Shown: positions 47,159-55,671 of the stretch, in pieces
How the letters are laid out: each line of letters starts with the position of its first letter
Numbering within the stretch: the first letter of the stretch is position 1
Assembly (NCBI GenBank): GCA_002706605.1
Contig: PALT01000038.1
Location: 124,001 to 188,000 of the forward strand
Origin: Rhodovulum sp.
GTDB taxonomy: Bacteria; Pseudomonadota; Alphaproteobacteria; Rhodobacterales; Rhodobacteraceae
Length of the DNA stretch: 64,000 nucleotides
Direction: 5' to 3'
Translations under genes and position numbers: made by a program
Notes under the pieces: generated by a model
What the model was told of the DNA's origin: nothing
The model's database searches: none
The model's input: only the letters and a program-made list of their open reading frames with translations

Positions 47159-47918
47159 CTTTGAACTGTGCCTCGCGTTTTTCCTCAAAGGCGGCCATGC
47201 CCTCTTCGGCGTCGTTGGTGCGATAGGCGAGCGTCGACAGGTCCGCCTCCATCTCTAGGCCCTCATGCAGGGGCATGTCGGACGCGCGTTGCACCGCGCG
47301 TCGCGCCAGTTCCAGAACCGGCAGGCTGTATCGGGTGAACTTGGCGGCGAATGCGGTGCCGGCCTCCATCAGGTCGCCCTCAACCACGGCATTGACCAGA
47401 CCGATCTGTGCGGCCTCTTCGGCGCGGACGTTGCGGCCGGTCATGATGATCTCAAGCGCGCGGCCCTCGCCCACCAGACGCGGCAGACGCTGTGTGCCGC
47501 CGTAACCCGGGATCAGGCCCAGTTTGATCTCGGGCAGGCCGAAAATCGCGTTGGGCGAGGCCAAACGGAAGGTACAGGCCAGCGCCAGTTCCGATCCGCC
47601 GCCAAAGGCATAACCGTTCACCAGCGCGATGGATGCAACCTGCAGCCTGTCCAGTTTTGCGAACACCGCCTGTCCCAGTTCCGCGCCGCGCTTCTGATCG
47701 ACCAAAGACCGGTTGCGCAGCTCCTTGATGTCGGCCCCCGCACAGAACGCCTTGTCGCCTGCACCGGTGATCAACAGGGCGCGCACATCCATGTCGGCCA
47801 CGCGATCAATCGCCTCACCGATCTCTTTCAGGATGGCAAAGGACAGCGCATTCAGCGCCTTGGGACGGTTCAGGGTCAGGACCGCAAGGTCCCCCTGTTG
47901 TGTCAGTTCTACGGTCAT
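47151..47918 (-). CDS. Enoyl-CoA hydratase with complete catalytic site
   Basis: 255 residues from the ATG at 47918, two bases after the ligase stop triplet; a start at 47942 would overlap the ligase by 23 bases. CAGADIKEL and AFGGGSELALAC hold the oxyanion hole and E110; LPEIKLGLIPGYGG holds E130. Both hydratase glutamates are present, unlike the three other crotonases in the window. It is the best candidate for the true 2-enoyl-CoA hydratase of the pathway. Confidence 0.92.
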   Translation of the reverse strand: MTVELTQQGDLAVLTLNRPKALNALSFAILKEIGEAIDRVADMDVRALLITGAGDKAFCAGADIKELRNRSLVDQKRGAELGQAVFAKLDRLQVASIALVNGYAFGGGSELALACTFRLASPNAIFGLPEIKLGLIPGYGGTQRLPRLVGEGRALEIIMTGRNVRAEEAAQIGLVNAVVEGDLMEAGTAFAAKFTRYSLPVLELARRAVQRASDMPLHEGLEMEADLSTLAYRTNDAEEGMAAFEEKREAQFKDG

Positions 47919-47919
47919 T

Positions 47920-49539
47920 TCAGACTGCTTTCTTTTCGACATAGCGCACGCTCTCAGGGGCGAGGTCGCCGCGCTTGACCATCTCGGTCAGTTCTCGTTT
48001 CAGGATTTTTCCGCTGGCCGTCAGGGGCAACTCGGCCAGCGCCGCGTACCATTCGGGCATGTCGAATTTCGACAGACCCTCGGCCGCCAGATGCGCCAAC
48101 ATCTCGTCCGCAGGCAGATCGCCGATGATCGCCAGACAGACCCGTTCGCCCAGACGGTCATCGGGCACCCCAAAGGCCGCGACCTTTTCCACGGCGGGGT
48201 GGGTCAGGGCGAGGGATTCAATGCGGCTGGGGTAAATGTTATGGCCGCCGCGAATGATCAGATCCTTGATCCGGCCCTCAATCCGCAGGTTCCCATCCGC
48301 GTCCAACGACCCCAGATCGCCCGACAACAGGTATCCGTGCCGGTTCATCGTCTTTTCGGTGGCCTCTTGGTTCGCGAAATAGCCCAGCATCATCGCCGCG
48401 CCGCGCCCGCCGATATTGCCGGATTGGCCGCGCGAGACCTCTTGGTCGGGATTTTCAGGGTCCCAGATTTTGACCTCATAGGCCGGACCACCGCGCCCGC
48501 AGGTTTCGATCCAGACCCGTTTGGGGTCCGACGGATGCGTGTATTGGTGTGACGAACATTCGGTCATGCCATAGATATTCTGGGGCGCGATCCCTTGATC
48601 GACGAAGGCCTCGGCGACCACCTCGGGGATGGGCGAACCGGCCATGTAAAACGTTTCGACCTGCCCCAGACGTTCCAGACCCGCCTTTTTCTGTTCGGCC
48701 AGGATGTCCATCGCATGGGTCGGAACCCCCAAAACATAGGTCGCGCCGGTTTCCACGATCCATTGCATCGGTGTTACGCCCGCAGGCGGATCATTGGTGA
48801 TGAACAAACCGCCCGACACCAGCCACTGCGCCACCGCAACCCATGCGATGTGGTGGCTAAGCGGGCTGAGGGACAGGATTTTCGAACATTCCGTCAGGCC
48901 CCAATCGCGCACCAGATCACGCGCATTGGCCAGCAGGGTATTGGACGAATGCATGACGCATTTCGGCTTGCCCGTGGTGCCCGAGGTAAAGGCCAGATAG
49001 ACGATGCTATCGGGGTTGGTGTGGATCGTCTGCCCGTCGCCCATGATGTGCATGGGAAAGTTGTCCGGCGTGTAGAGGCGTTTCACAAAGGGCAGTTCAT
49101 CCACCATCGCGCCGAAATCATGCGCCTTACGGTCCGCGCCCCACCCGTCCTCGGTCACGATGGCGCGGGCGTTCAGTTCACTCAGCAGGTCAACGATTTC
49201 GCCGCAGGTATAGCTGCGGTGCAGGGACGGGTTACAGGCGATCCCCTGACGCGAACACGCCAGAAAGGTCACCACCGCCTCGGCACGGTTCGACATCCAG
49301 ATCGAAATCCGGTCGCCCGCGTGAATTCCCGCAGACTGCAACGAGTCCGCCATCGCATCGACCCGCGCCTTTAACCCGCGCCAATCCAGAATGACCCGCC
49401 CGTCCCTAAGCGCCTTGGCGTCGGGACGTTCGGCGGCGTGACGCGCCAGCAGGGTGTAGAACGTGTCGTCCTGCCAGAGGCCCTGATCGTAATAGGAACG
49501 GGCTGCGGCGGGATCATGCAGGGTCAGAAACGGTTTCAT
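47920..49539 (-). CDS. AMP-dependent acyl-CoA synthetase (cyclohexanecarboxylate-CoA-ligase-like)
   Basis: 539 residues of the ANL superfamily. The P-loop TSGTTGKPK is at 185-193, YGMTE near 320, SGDLGSLD near 400, GRIKDLIIRGGHNIYP near 420, and catalytic K511 (TASGKILK). It activates a free acid to its CoA thioester. In the operon it stands between a BadI-like gene and a hydratase. That resembles alicyclic-acid clusters, but the substrate pocket cannot be read by eye. Confidence 0.9.
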   Translation of the reverse strand: MKPFLTLHDPAAARSYYDQGLWQDDTFYTLLARHAAERPDAKALRDGRVILDWRGLKARVDAMADSLQSAGIHAGDRISIWMSNRAEAVVTFLACSRQGIACNPSLHRSYTCGEIVDLLSELNARAIVTEDGWGADRKAHDFGAMVDELPFVKRLYTPDNFPMHIMGDGQTIHTNPDSIVYLAFTSGTTGKPKCVMHSSNTLLANARDLVRDWGLTECSKILSLSPLSHHIAWVAVAQWLVSGGLFITNDPPAGVTPMQWIVETGATYVLGVPTHAMDILAEQKKAGLERLGQVETFYMAGSPIPEVVAEAFVDQGIAPQNIYGMTECSSHQYTHPSDPKRVWIETCGRGGPAYEVKIWDPENPDQEVSRGQSGNIGGRGAAMMLGYFANQEATEKTMNRHGYLLSGDLGSLDADGNLRIEGRIKDLIIRGGHNIYPSRIESLALTHPAVEKVAAFGVPDDRLGERVCLAIIGDLPADEMLAHLAAEGLSKFDMPEWYAALAELPLTASGKILKRELTEMVKRGDLAPESVRYVEKKAV

Positions 49540-49548
49540 GGGGGCCTC

Positions 49549-50337
49549 TTACTGACCGAATTTGGACGGATCGGGCGAACGGCGTTCGTTAAAGGCGGCG
49601 TTCACCTCTTTCTGTTCCTCTGTGCCCAGATACTGGGTCAGCAACAGGTCATGGGTGACGCGCGACAGACCGCCCACACCGCCATGGCGGGCGTTGAAGG
49701 CACCCTTGATCGCGGCAAGCGCAAACGGGCCGCGATCCGCGATTTCCAAGGCGAATTCGCGGGTCTTTTCGGCCAGTTCCTCATCCGGGACGACGCGGTT
49801 GATCAGGCCGATTTCCTTGGCGTAATCGGCGGACATCTTGATGTTGGCGTACCAGATTTCCTTGGCCAGCTTTTTGCCCACCAGATCCTCAAGGTACCAA
49901 GTGCCATAACCCGCATCGAAGGAACCCATCATCGGGCCAACCTGACGGAAGACCGCGCTCTGTTTGGCGATGGTGACGTCACAGACCATCTGCAGCACGT
50001 TACCGCCGCCGACGGCATAGCCGTTGACGCTTGCGATGACGGGTTTTTGCAGCTTGTCGATCGCCTCATACATCTCCAGCGTGGGCAAGGTCCCGGCATA
50101 GAGCTTGGTTTTCTCCATCCCGTCCTTTTCGCCGCCGATACAGAAAAACTTGTCCCCTGCGCCGGTCAGGACGACAACGCGGGTGCGGGTTTCGCGGCGG
50201 ATCGCCTCGATGCAATCGCGGATTTCATGGCACATGGTTTCGGTGAACATGTTGCCATTATCGGGACGGTTCAGGGTGATGGTCCCGACGGGGCCGTCTT
50301 CGGAATAGGTGATCTGGGTAAAGGTCATTTCGGTCAT
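49549..50337 (-). CDS. MenB/BadI-like crotonase-fold enzyme, possible ring-cleaving beta-oxoacyl-CoA hydrolase
   Basis: 262 residues from the ATG at 50337, four bases after the CoA-transferase stop; an ATG at 50328 is an alternative. The diagnostic segment QVGPMMGSFDAGYG (132-145), followed by YLEDLVGKKLAKEIW, is shared by naphthoate synthase MenB and 2-ketocyclohexanecarboxyl-CoA hydrolase BadI. Ordinary hydratases lack it. Menaquinone genes are absent here and such bacteria use ubiquinone, so a BadI-like Dieckmann-type ring opening is the more attractive reading. This is inference. Confidence 0.78.
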   Translation of the reverse strand: MTEMTFTQITYSEDGPVGTITLNRPDNGNMFTETMCHEIRDCIEAIRRETRTRVVVLTGAGDKFFCIGGEKDGMEKTKLYAGTLPTLEMYEAIDKLQKPVIASVNGYAVGGGNVLQMVCDVTIAKQSAVFRQVGPMMGSFDAGYGTWYLEDLVGKKLAKEIWYANIKMSADYAKEIGLINRVVPDEELAEKTREFALEIADRGPFALAAIKGAFNARHGGVGGLSRVTHDLLLTQYLGTEEQKEVNAAFNERRSPDPSKFGQ

Positions 50338-50341
50338 CTTT

Positions 50342-51577
50342 TCAAAGTTGGTCTTTGGTGCTGGGCAGGCCGGACAGAACCTCGGCCGTGTGTGCGCCCA
50401 GTAGCGGGGGGGCGGATCGGGCTGTGGCAACCTGATCGTTGATGCGGATGCCAAGGCCGATCTGGGGCACCATCCGGTCGTCTTCGGCATAGGTGTAGAA
50501 CAGGCCGCGATCCTGCAGGGGTTTATCAGCTGCAACCTCATCAACGCGGTTAATCGGACCGGCAGGCACGCGGGCCTTGGCCATCAGGGACAGCCATTCG
50601 TCCCGCGTACGGGTCAGCAGGATCTCCTGAATGCGGGCCACGATTTCGGGGCGGCATTTGCGACGGTCGGCATTGGTCGCGAATTCGGGGCGCGCGGCAT
50701 AGTCCGGATCGCCCACCGCATCCCAGAACCGCGCCCAGATGCCGTCGTTCCCGAGGCCAAGGTTCATGGGCAGATCGGCGGTGTCAAAGGGTTGATAGAT
50801 CGCGATCACACTATCGGTTCCACCGGTGCGCGCAGGCACCTCGCCCGCGCCGAGATAGGGCGAAATCCGACAGGCAAGGAAACGCGTCATGCTTTCCACC
50901 AGACTGACATCAATCAGGTGACCCTTGCCGGTCTTATGACGTTCAAACAGGGCGGCCATGGCGGCCATCGCCGCGTCCTGACCGGCCAGCATATCGGCGG
51001 CGGGCGTACCGATTTTTTGCGGGCCACTGTCGGCTGCGCCGGTGATGTCCATGACGCCCGAATACCCTTCGGCTATGAGGTCATAGCAGGTCAAATCGGC
51101 GCGCTCGCCCTCAAGGCCGAACCCCGTGATCGAGACAAAGACGATGTCCTCACGCAGGGCCTTGATCGCGGCGTAATCCATTCCCAGCTTGCGCTGCACC
51201 GATGGGGGTTGGTTGGTGACAAAGACATCGGCACTGGCAATCAGGTCCAGCATCGCGGCCTTGCCCTCGGGCGTGCGGGCATCGATCACGACGCTTTTCT
51301 TGTTGCGATTGACGGCGGTGAACCAGAGCGCCTGTTGGTCCAGCCACGGCGGCCCCCACGCGCGGGCGTCATCGCCATGAGGGCGCTCGACCTTGATCAC
51401 CTCGGCCCCGAAATCGGACAACAGCATCGTCGCATAAGGCCCTGCGACCGAGGTGGTCACGTCCACCACGCGCAACCCGTTCAGCATGCCGAAGGTTTGA
51501 CCGCCACGCACGACAGGCAGGTCATGATACGGGAGCGCGTCGTCCCTGATGTCCGTGTCGGCAGTCTGTCCAGTCAT
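50342..51577 (-). CDS. Class III CoA-transferase (CaiB/BaiF family)
   Basis: 411 residues. The family start is RVVDVTTSVAGPYATMLLSDFGAEVIKVE-like. The catalytic Asp equivalent is in AADMLAGQDAAMAAM (about 195). ETPEGK-type RTPEGKAAMLDLIASADVFV and GHLIDVSLVESM are also present. It moves CoA between acids, or acts as a hydrolase or racemase relative. AGAGGAAA precedes the ATG. It is first in a ten-gene run to 40203, with a sigma-54 promoter 26 bases upstream of the ATG. Confidence 0.9.
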   Translation of the reverse strand: MTGQTADTDIRDDALPYHDLPVVRGGQTFGMLNGLRVVDVTTSVAGPYATMLLSDFGAEVIKVERPHGDDARAWGPPWLDQQALWFTAVNRNKKSVVIDARTPEGKAAMLDLIASADVFVTNQPPSVQRKLGMDYAAIKALREDIVFVSITGFGLEGERADLTCYDLIAEGYSGVMDITGAADSGPQKIGTPAADMLAGQDAAMAAMAALFERHKTGKGHLIDVSLVESMTRFLACRISPYLGAGEVPARTGGTDSVIAIYQPFDTADLPMNLGLGNDGIWARFWDAVGDPDYAARPEFATNADRRKCRPEIVARIQEILLTRTRDEWLSLMAKARVPAGPINRVDEVAADKPLQDRGLFYTYAEDDRMVPQIGLGIRINDQVATARSAPPLLGAHTAEVLSGLPSTKDQL

Positions 51578-51613
51578 TGCGCGTTTCCTCTTATTTCTGG
51601 TGAAATCAGAGGA

Positions 51614-51629
51614 CGCACTTCCTATGCCA
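51614..51629 (-). promoter_or_regulatory. Sigma-54 promoter for the large catabolic operon
   Basis: Minus-strand TGGCATAGGAAGTGCG, with -24 GG at 51628-51627 and -12 GC at 51616-51615. The predicted start near 51603 is about 26 bases before the CoA-transferase ATG, leaving room for AGAGGAAA. Upstream, an inverted repeat CGGACAG (51691-51697) / CTGTCCG (51711-51717) lies where an activator could bind. Confidence 0.78.
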
Positions 51630-51745
51630 AAAACGAGAGCCCGAGCAGGCAGAGAAAACCGCCGCAGTGCGGGTGAAAATGTCGGGGTTTCGGACAGGAC
51701 GCACGCACATCTGTCCGCGCGACGGTCAGACCATTAACCCAATGG

Positions 51746-51770
51746 AAAAGGGCGCCCATGGGCGCCCTTT
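51746..51770 (-). terminator. Terminator after acyl-CoA dehydrogenase copy 2
   Basis: A perfect 24-bp palindrome spans 51747-51770 (arms AAAGGGCGCC and GGCGCCCTTT around CATG) with a T-run on the minus strand. It lies 23 bases after the stop of the gene ending at 51794 and insulates it from the next minus-strand operon. Confidence 0.85.
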
Positions 51771-51793
51771 ACTGTCTTAGTCGATTTGGCGCC

Positions 51794-52996
51794 TTATCCG
51801 GCGGCGCGACCCATTTGCCGCAGGCCGGTTTTACCGTGGTGGCGGTCGGCAACCTTATAGCCCAGCGCGTCTTCGGCGATCAGGACCTTTTGCACGTTTG
51901 CCGTGCCTTCGCCCGTGAACATCAGGTCCGCATAGCGACGGTATTTCGCGATGCGGTATTCGCTGCTTAGGCCATAGCCGCCGAAAATCTGTTGCGCCTG
52001 ATCGGTGCAGAATTTCGCGGTGGTCGAGGCGTGGAATTTCGCAATCGACGCGATACGGTTGGTCGGCAGTTCCATGTCCATCGCGCGGGCCGCCTGATAG
52101 ACCAGAGCACGGCTTGCCTCAATCGCGACGGCCATTTCGGCGATCTGGCTCTGGATCATCTGGTATTTGCCGATCGGCTGACCCTTGATGATGCGTTCGT
52201 TCGCGTATTGCACAGCGTCCTCATAGGCACCAATCGCGATGCCAAGGGCCTTGGCCCCGATCACCGCACGACCACCTTGCAGGGCGCGCATGATGATTTT
52301 GAAACCCTCACCCTCTTTGCCCAGCATGTTTTCCGCAGGCACGGTGAAATCGTCCAGATAGACCGCCGACACGCGGAAGGAATTGGACAGACCGACGTCG
52401 ATCGGCTGAGCGGTGTAGCCAGGGTATTTCTTGGGCTCGACGATAAAGGCCGATACGCCGCGGGCGCCCGCATCAGGGTCCGTCTTGGCAAGGACGATGC
52501 CCACATCGCATTCATCACCCAAGGTCGCCCACATCTTGGAGCCGTTCAGTTTGTAAACGTCCCCCTCACGGCGGGCGGTCGTTTTCATCGCGCCAGCCGC
52601 ATCCGAGCCGCCACCGGATTCCGTCAGGGCCATCATGCCGACCGTCTTGCCGGCCAGCAGATCGGGCACGAACTTTTTAATCTGCTCTTCGGTGCCACCC
52701 AGATAGATACACGCGGGACAGTTGCCGCCATTCTGGTTGAACCCGCCATAGCGCACATCCATGCGCGCGATTTCTTCGATCAGGACAGCGGCGGCCAGAT
52801 AGCCCATGTCGCTGCCGCCGACCTCTTCGGGGAAGGTCGCGCCATAGTACCCGGCCTCACCCGCCTTGCGGATCAGATCACGAGGCAGTTCGCCACGCGC
52901 TTCATAGTCGTCCATTACGGGAATGACCTCGGTCTCCATGAAACGACGGATCGAGTCACGGATCGCGGGGATTTCTTCGGGCAACATTTCGTCCAT
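51794..52996 (-). CDS. Acyl-CoA dehydrogenase (copy 2)
   Basis: 400 residues from the ATG at 52996 (GGAGA upstream). MMALTESGGGSDAAG is the FAD signature. The catalytic base is E363 (TGEGTANVQ). CPACIYLGG is a subgroup feature in the N-terminal part. It is distant from copy 1, as in pathways needing two dehydrogenation steps on different substrates. It is monocistronic, with a consensus sigma-54 promoter, divergent from the thiolase operon. Confidence 0.92.
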   Translation of the reverse strand: MDEMLPEEIPAIRDSIRRFMETEVIPVMDDYEARGELPRDLIRKAGEAGYYGATFPEEVGGSDMGYLAAAVLIEEIARMDVRYGGFNQNGGNCPACIYLGGTEEQIKKFVPDLLAGKTVGMMALTESGGGSDAAGAMKTTARREGDVYKLNGSKMWATLGDECDVGIVLAKTDPDAGARGVSAFIVEPKKYPGYTAQPIDVGLSNSFRVSAVYLDDFTVPAENMLGKEGEGFKIIMRALQGGRAVIGAKALGIAIGAYEDAVQYANERIIKGQPIGKYQMIQSQIAEMAVAIEASRALVYQAARAMDMELPTNRIASIAKFHASTTAKFCTDQAQQIFGGYGLSSEYRIAKYRRYADLMFTGEGTANVQKVLIAEDALGYKVADRHHGKTGLRQMGRAAG

Positions 52997-53080
52997 ACTG
53001 GGCAATCTCCGGTGCAATTGGTTGATCACGATAGCCCGACACGTGGCGTGAACCGACGATACGGGATTGGCCGCCAGAGA

Positions 53081-53096
53081 AGCAACGCCCGTGCCA
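53081..53096 (-). promoter_or_regulatory. Consensus sigma-54 promoter for acyl-CoA dehydrogenase copy 2
   Basis: Minus-strand TGGCACGGGCGTTGCT matches TGGCAYRNNNNTTGCW at every position, preceded by TTT. The predicted start near 53070 is 74 bases from the ATG. Confidence 0.88.
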
Positions 53097-53136
53097 AAAC
53101 CGGTTCTCGGAAATTTTCGCCGCACCACACGGCCTT

Positions 53137-53152
53137 TGGCATACATTGTGCG
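53137..53152 (+). promoter_or_regulatory. Sigma-54 promoter for the thiolase-MaoC-crotonase-ALDH operon
   Basis: TGGCATACATTGTGCG, with GG at 53138-53139 and GC at 53150-53151. The predicted start near 53163 is 29 bases before the ATG at 53192. It is 40 bases from the divergent element at 53081-53096. Confidence 0.78.
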
Positions 53153-53191
53153 GCCTACCTGCCCAACGCATGTGACCAGAGGGACAGGTTT

Positions 53192-54358
53192 ATGACTCTA
53201 CGAAATCGCGCGGTCATCGTTGGTGTCGGCGAGAGCGAAATCGGCAAGGTGCCGCATATGACGGGCCTTGGGCTGAACGCGCAGGCCGCGCGCCGCGCCA
53301 TTGCGGACGCAGGGATCAAACACACCGACATCGACGGCCTGTTGACCGCCTATTCCTTTACCGAGCCCTATTTCATGCTGGGTTCGGTTCTGGCGGAATA
53401 CCTTGGGATTGCGCCGTGCTATTCGGCATCTGTGATCGCGGGGGGCGCGTCGCCGACGGTGATGCTGAACCATGCCGCGCAGGCCGTGAACACCGGTCAG
53501 GCCGAGGTGGTTCTGGTCTGTGCCGGTGAAAACCGCGCCACGGGCATGTCGCGGGACGAAGCGGTGGGCGCCCTGACCGCCGTGGGCCACCCCTATTTCG
53601 AGGCCCCTTGTGGCGTTGGCATTCCCTCGCTCTATGCGCTGGTGGCCAATGCCTATATGGAGAAATACGGCACCACGCGCGAACAGATGGCCTCGGTCTG
53701 TGTCAGTACGCGCGCGAACGCCCTGAAACACCCCAACGCCCATATGAAAAAGCCGCTCAGCATCGATGACGTGCTGAACGCGAAACCGATTTCGGACCCG
53801 TTCAACCTGTTTGACTGTGCACTGATTTCGGACGCGGGTGGGGCGTTCATTGTAACGACACCTGAACGCGCGGCGGACATGTCGGGCACGCCTGTCTATC
53901 TGGCGGGCATCGGCGAGGCACATACCCATGAGCACCTGATCGCCGCGCCCAGCCTGACCGATTTCGGCGCGGAACATTCGGGTCAACGCGCCTATAGCAT
54001 GGCGGGTCTGGGGCCGGACGATATTGATGTGGCGATGCTCTATGACTGTTTCTCGATCGTGCCGATCATCGAGATGGAGGAACTGGGCCTTGCGCCGCGT
54101 GGCGAGGGCGGCGCGGTCTTTGCCGCGGGCGACACACAGATTGGCGGGCGTCTGCCGGTGAACACGCATGGCGGGATGCTGTCGCATGCGCATGCGGGCG
54201 CGGTTGGTGGCCTGATGGGCGTGATCGAGGCCGTGCGCCAGTTGCGCGGCGACGCGGGCGAGCGTCAGACACCGAACGCGACCACCGCCCTTGTCCATGG
54301 CGAAGGCGGCATCCTGTCGTCGCATTGTACAGCGGTTCTGACATCCGAACCGCGCTGA
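53192..54358 (+). CDS. Thiolase-fold protein, lipid-transfer (SCP-x/Ltp) type
   Basis: 388 residues from the ATG at 53192 (AGAGGGA). The fold is evident from VGVGESEIGKV, DIDGLLTAYSF and the C-terminal NTHGGMLSHAHAGAVGG. Where condensing SCP-x thiolases have the nucleophile in an N-C-A/S-T/S-G segment, this protein reads SVIAGGASP (about 80-88) without Cys, though C76 is nearby. Ltp2-like partners of DUF35 proteins also lack that Cys and act as retro-aldolases in sterol side-chain breakdown. That role is inferred from family and from the DUF35 gene at 57.9 kb. Confidence 0.83.
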   Translation: MTLRNRAVIVGVGESEIGKVPHMTGLGLNAQAARRAIADAGIKHTDIDGLLTAYSFTEPYFMLGSVLAEYLGIAPCYSASVIAGGASPTVMLNHAAQAVNTGQAEVVLVCAGENRATGMSRDEAVGALTAVGHPYFEAPCGVGIPSLYALVANAYMEKYGTTREQMASVCVSTRANALKHPNAHMKKPLSIDDVLNAKPISDPFNLFDCALISDAGGAFIVTTPERAADMSGTPVYLAGIGEAHTHEHLIAAPSLTDFGAEHSGQRAYSMAGLGPDDIDVAMLYDCFSIVPIIEMEELGLAPRGEGGAVFAAGDTQIGGRLPVNTHGGMLSHAHAGAVGGLMGVIEAVRQLRGDAGERQTPNATTALVHGEGGILSSHCTAVLTSEPR

Positions 54359-54379
54359 ATTACCTGACGGAGATTGATT

Positions 54380-54844
54380 ATGACGACCGAACCCCGTGGC
54401 ATGTATTTCGAGGATTTCGAGATCGGCCAAGTCATCGAAACGCCGCGCCGCACTGTTACGTCGACGGACATTGTGAATTTCGCCTGCCTGTCGGGGGATT
54501 TCAACGAGGTGCACACCAACTTCGAATACTGCAAGAACACGCCCTTTGGCGAACCGATCGCGCATGGGCCTTTGGTCTATGCGATCATGGGCGGTCTGCA
54601 ATACGCATCCGGTGTGAATGACGGCACGCTGCTGGCGCTGTTGGGGATTGACGAATGGCGCATGCATTTGCCGGTCAAACACGGTGACACCTTGCACATG
54701 CGCGCAATTGTCGAGACCAAGAAAGAAACGTCCAAGCCCGATCGCGGTGTGGTCACGTTCAAGCGGGAATTCGTCAACCAGCGCGATGAGGTGATCCAGA
54801 GCATGAAGGCAACGATCATGTACAAACGCCGCGCGGAGGGCTGA
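54380..54844 (+). CDS. MaoC family dehydratase
   Basis: 154 residues, ATG with GGAGATT upstream; an in-frame TTG two codons earlier is possible. This single hot-dog domain has the hydratase-2 motif as FACLSGDFNEVHTNFEY (Asp and His of the active site) and PIAHGPLVYAIMGGL. It hydrates enoyl-CoA or dehydrates a hydroxyacyl-CoA with R-stereochemistry. It is second in the operon, 21 bases after the thiolase gene. Confidence 0.88.
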   Translation: MTTEPRGMYFEDFEIGQVIETPRRTVTSTDIVNFACLSGDFNEVHTNFEYCKNTPFGEPIAHGPLVYAIMGGLQYASGVNDGTLLALLGIDEWRMHLPVKHGDTLHMRAIVETKKETSKPDRGVVTFKREFVNQRDEVIQSMKATIMYKRRAEG

Positions 54845-54847
54845 TCC

Positions 54848-55636
54848 ATGTCTGATGAACTGCTGTTTGAGGTCGAAAACGGGGTGGCGACGATCACGCT
54901 GAACCGACCGGACAAGCGCAATTCCTTTCACGACGACATGGTGCGTCAATGGGTGGCGTGGCTGGAAGAGTGCAAGACCCGCGACGACGTCAAGGTGATC
55001 GTCTTTACCGGCACCGAGAAATCCTTTTCCGCAGGGGGTGACACGTCCAAGTTCAAGGACAAGGCCGAACAGACCCCGTTGCAGGCCAAGGCGGGCATGA
55101 TGGCCAACACCCAATCCTTGGCGCGCAAGGTGGCCGAGATCGACAAACCGATCATCGCCGCGATCAACGGCATGGCTGTTGGCGGGGGGCTGGACGTTGC
55201 GTTGATGTGCGATGTGCGTCTGATGGCCGATGATGCGCGGGTGGCCGAGACCTATGCGAAGATGGGCCTGATCCCCGGCGTTGGCGGGGCGTGGTTCCTG
55301 CCGCGCATTATTGGCAAGTCGGCGGCGCTGGACCTGTTCTGGACCTCGCGCTGGGTGGATGCGGATGAGGCGCTGTCGCTGGGTCTGGTGAACCGTGTCT
55401 TCCCTGCGGACAAGTTCCGCGAGGAGGTGCGCGCCTATGCCCAACAAATCGCCGATGCCGCCCCCCTGTCGGTGCGGTTTATCAAACGTCTGGTTCTGGG
55501 CGCAGAGGACACCGACCTGCACAGCCACCTTGATACGCTCAGCTCTCACATCGCCCTTGTGCGGACCAGCGACGACCACAAAGAGGCCGTCGCCGCATTC
55601 AAGGAAAAGCGTAAACCGAATTTCAAAGGGGCCTGA
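54848..55636 (+). CDS. Enoyl-CoA hydratase/isomerase family protein with altered catalytic residues
   Basis: 262 residues. Oxyanion-hole regions SFSAGGDTSKF and MAVGGGLDVALMCD are intact. At the two hydratase glutamate positions it has D116 and Y136 (AETYAKMGLIPGVGG). It may be an isomerase, hydrolase or retro-Claisen enzyme. It starts three bases after the MaoC stop, so the two are coupled. Confidence 0.87.
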   Translation: MSDELLFEVENGVATITLNRPDKRNSFHDDMVRQWVAWLEECKTRDDVKVIVFTGTEKSFSAGGDTSKFKDKAEQTPLQAKAGMMANTQSLARKVAEIDKPIIAAINGMAVGGGLDVALMCDVRLMADDARVAETYAKMGLIPGVGGAWFLPRIIGKSAALDLFWTSRWVDADEALSLGLVNRVFPADKFREEVRAYAQQIADAAPLSVRFIKRLVLGAEDTDLHSHLDTLSSHIALVRTSDDHKEAVAAFKEKRKPNFKGA

Positions 55637-55671
55637 GGCACATCGCCCGCCCCGAGCCGAAAGAGAATACG

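Noticed and set aside
51992-53191. Upstream extension of the thiolase frame over the acyl-CoA dehydrogenase gene
   Set aside because: It is antisense to copy 2; the thiolase starts at 53192 where AGAGGGA and the conserved N-terminus begin.
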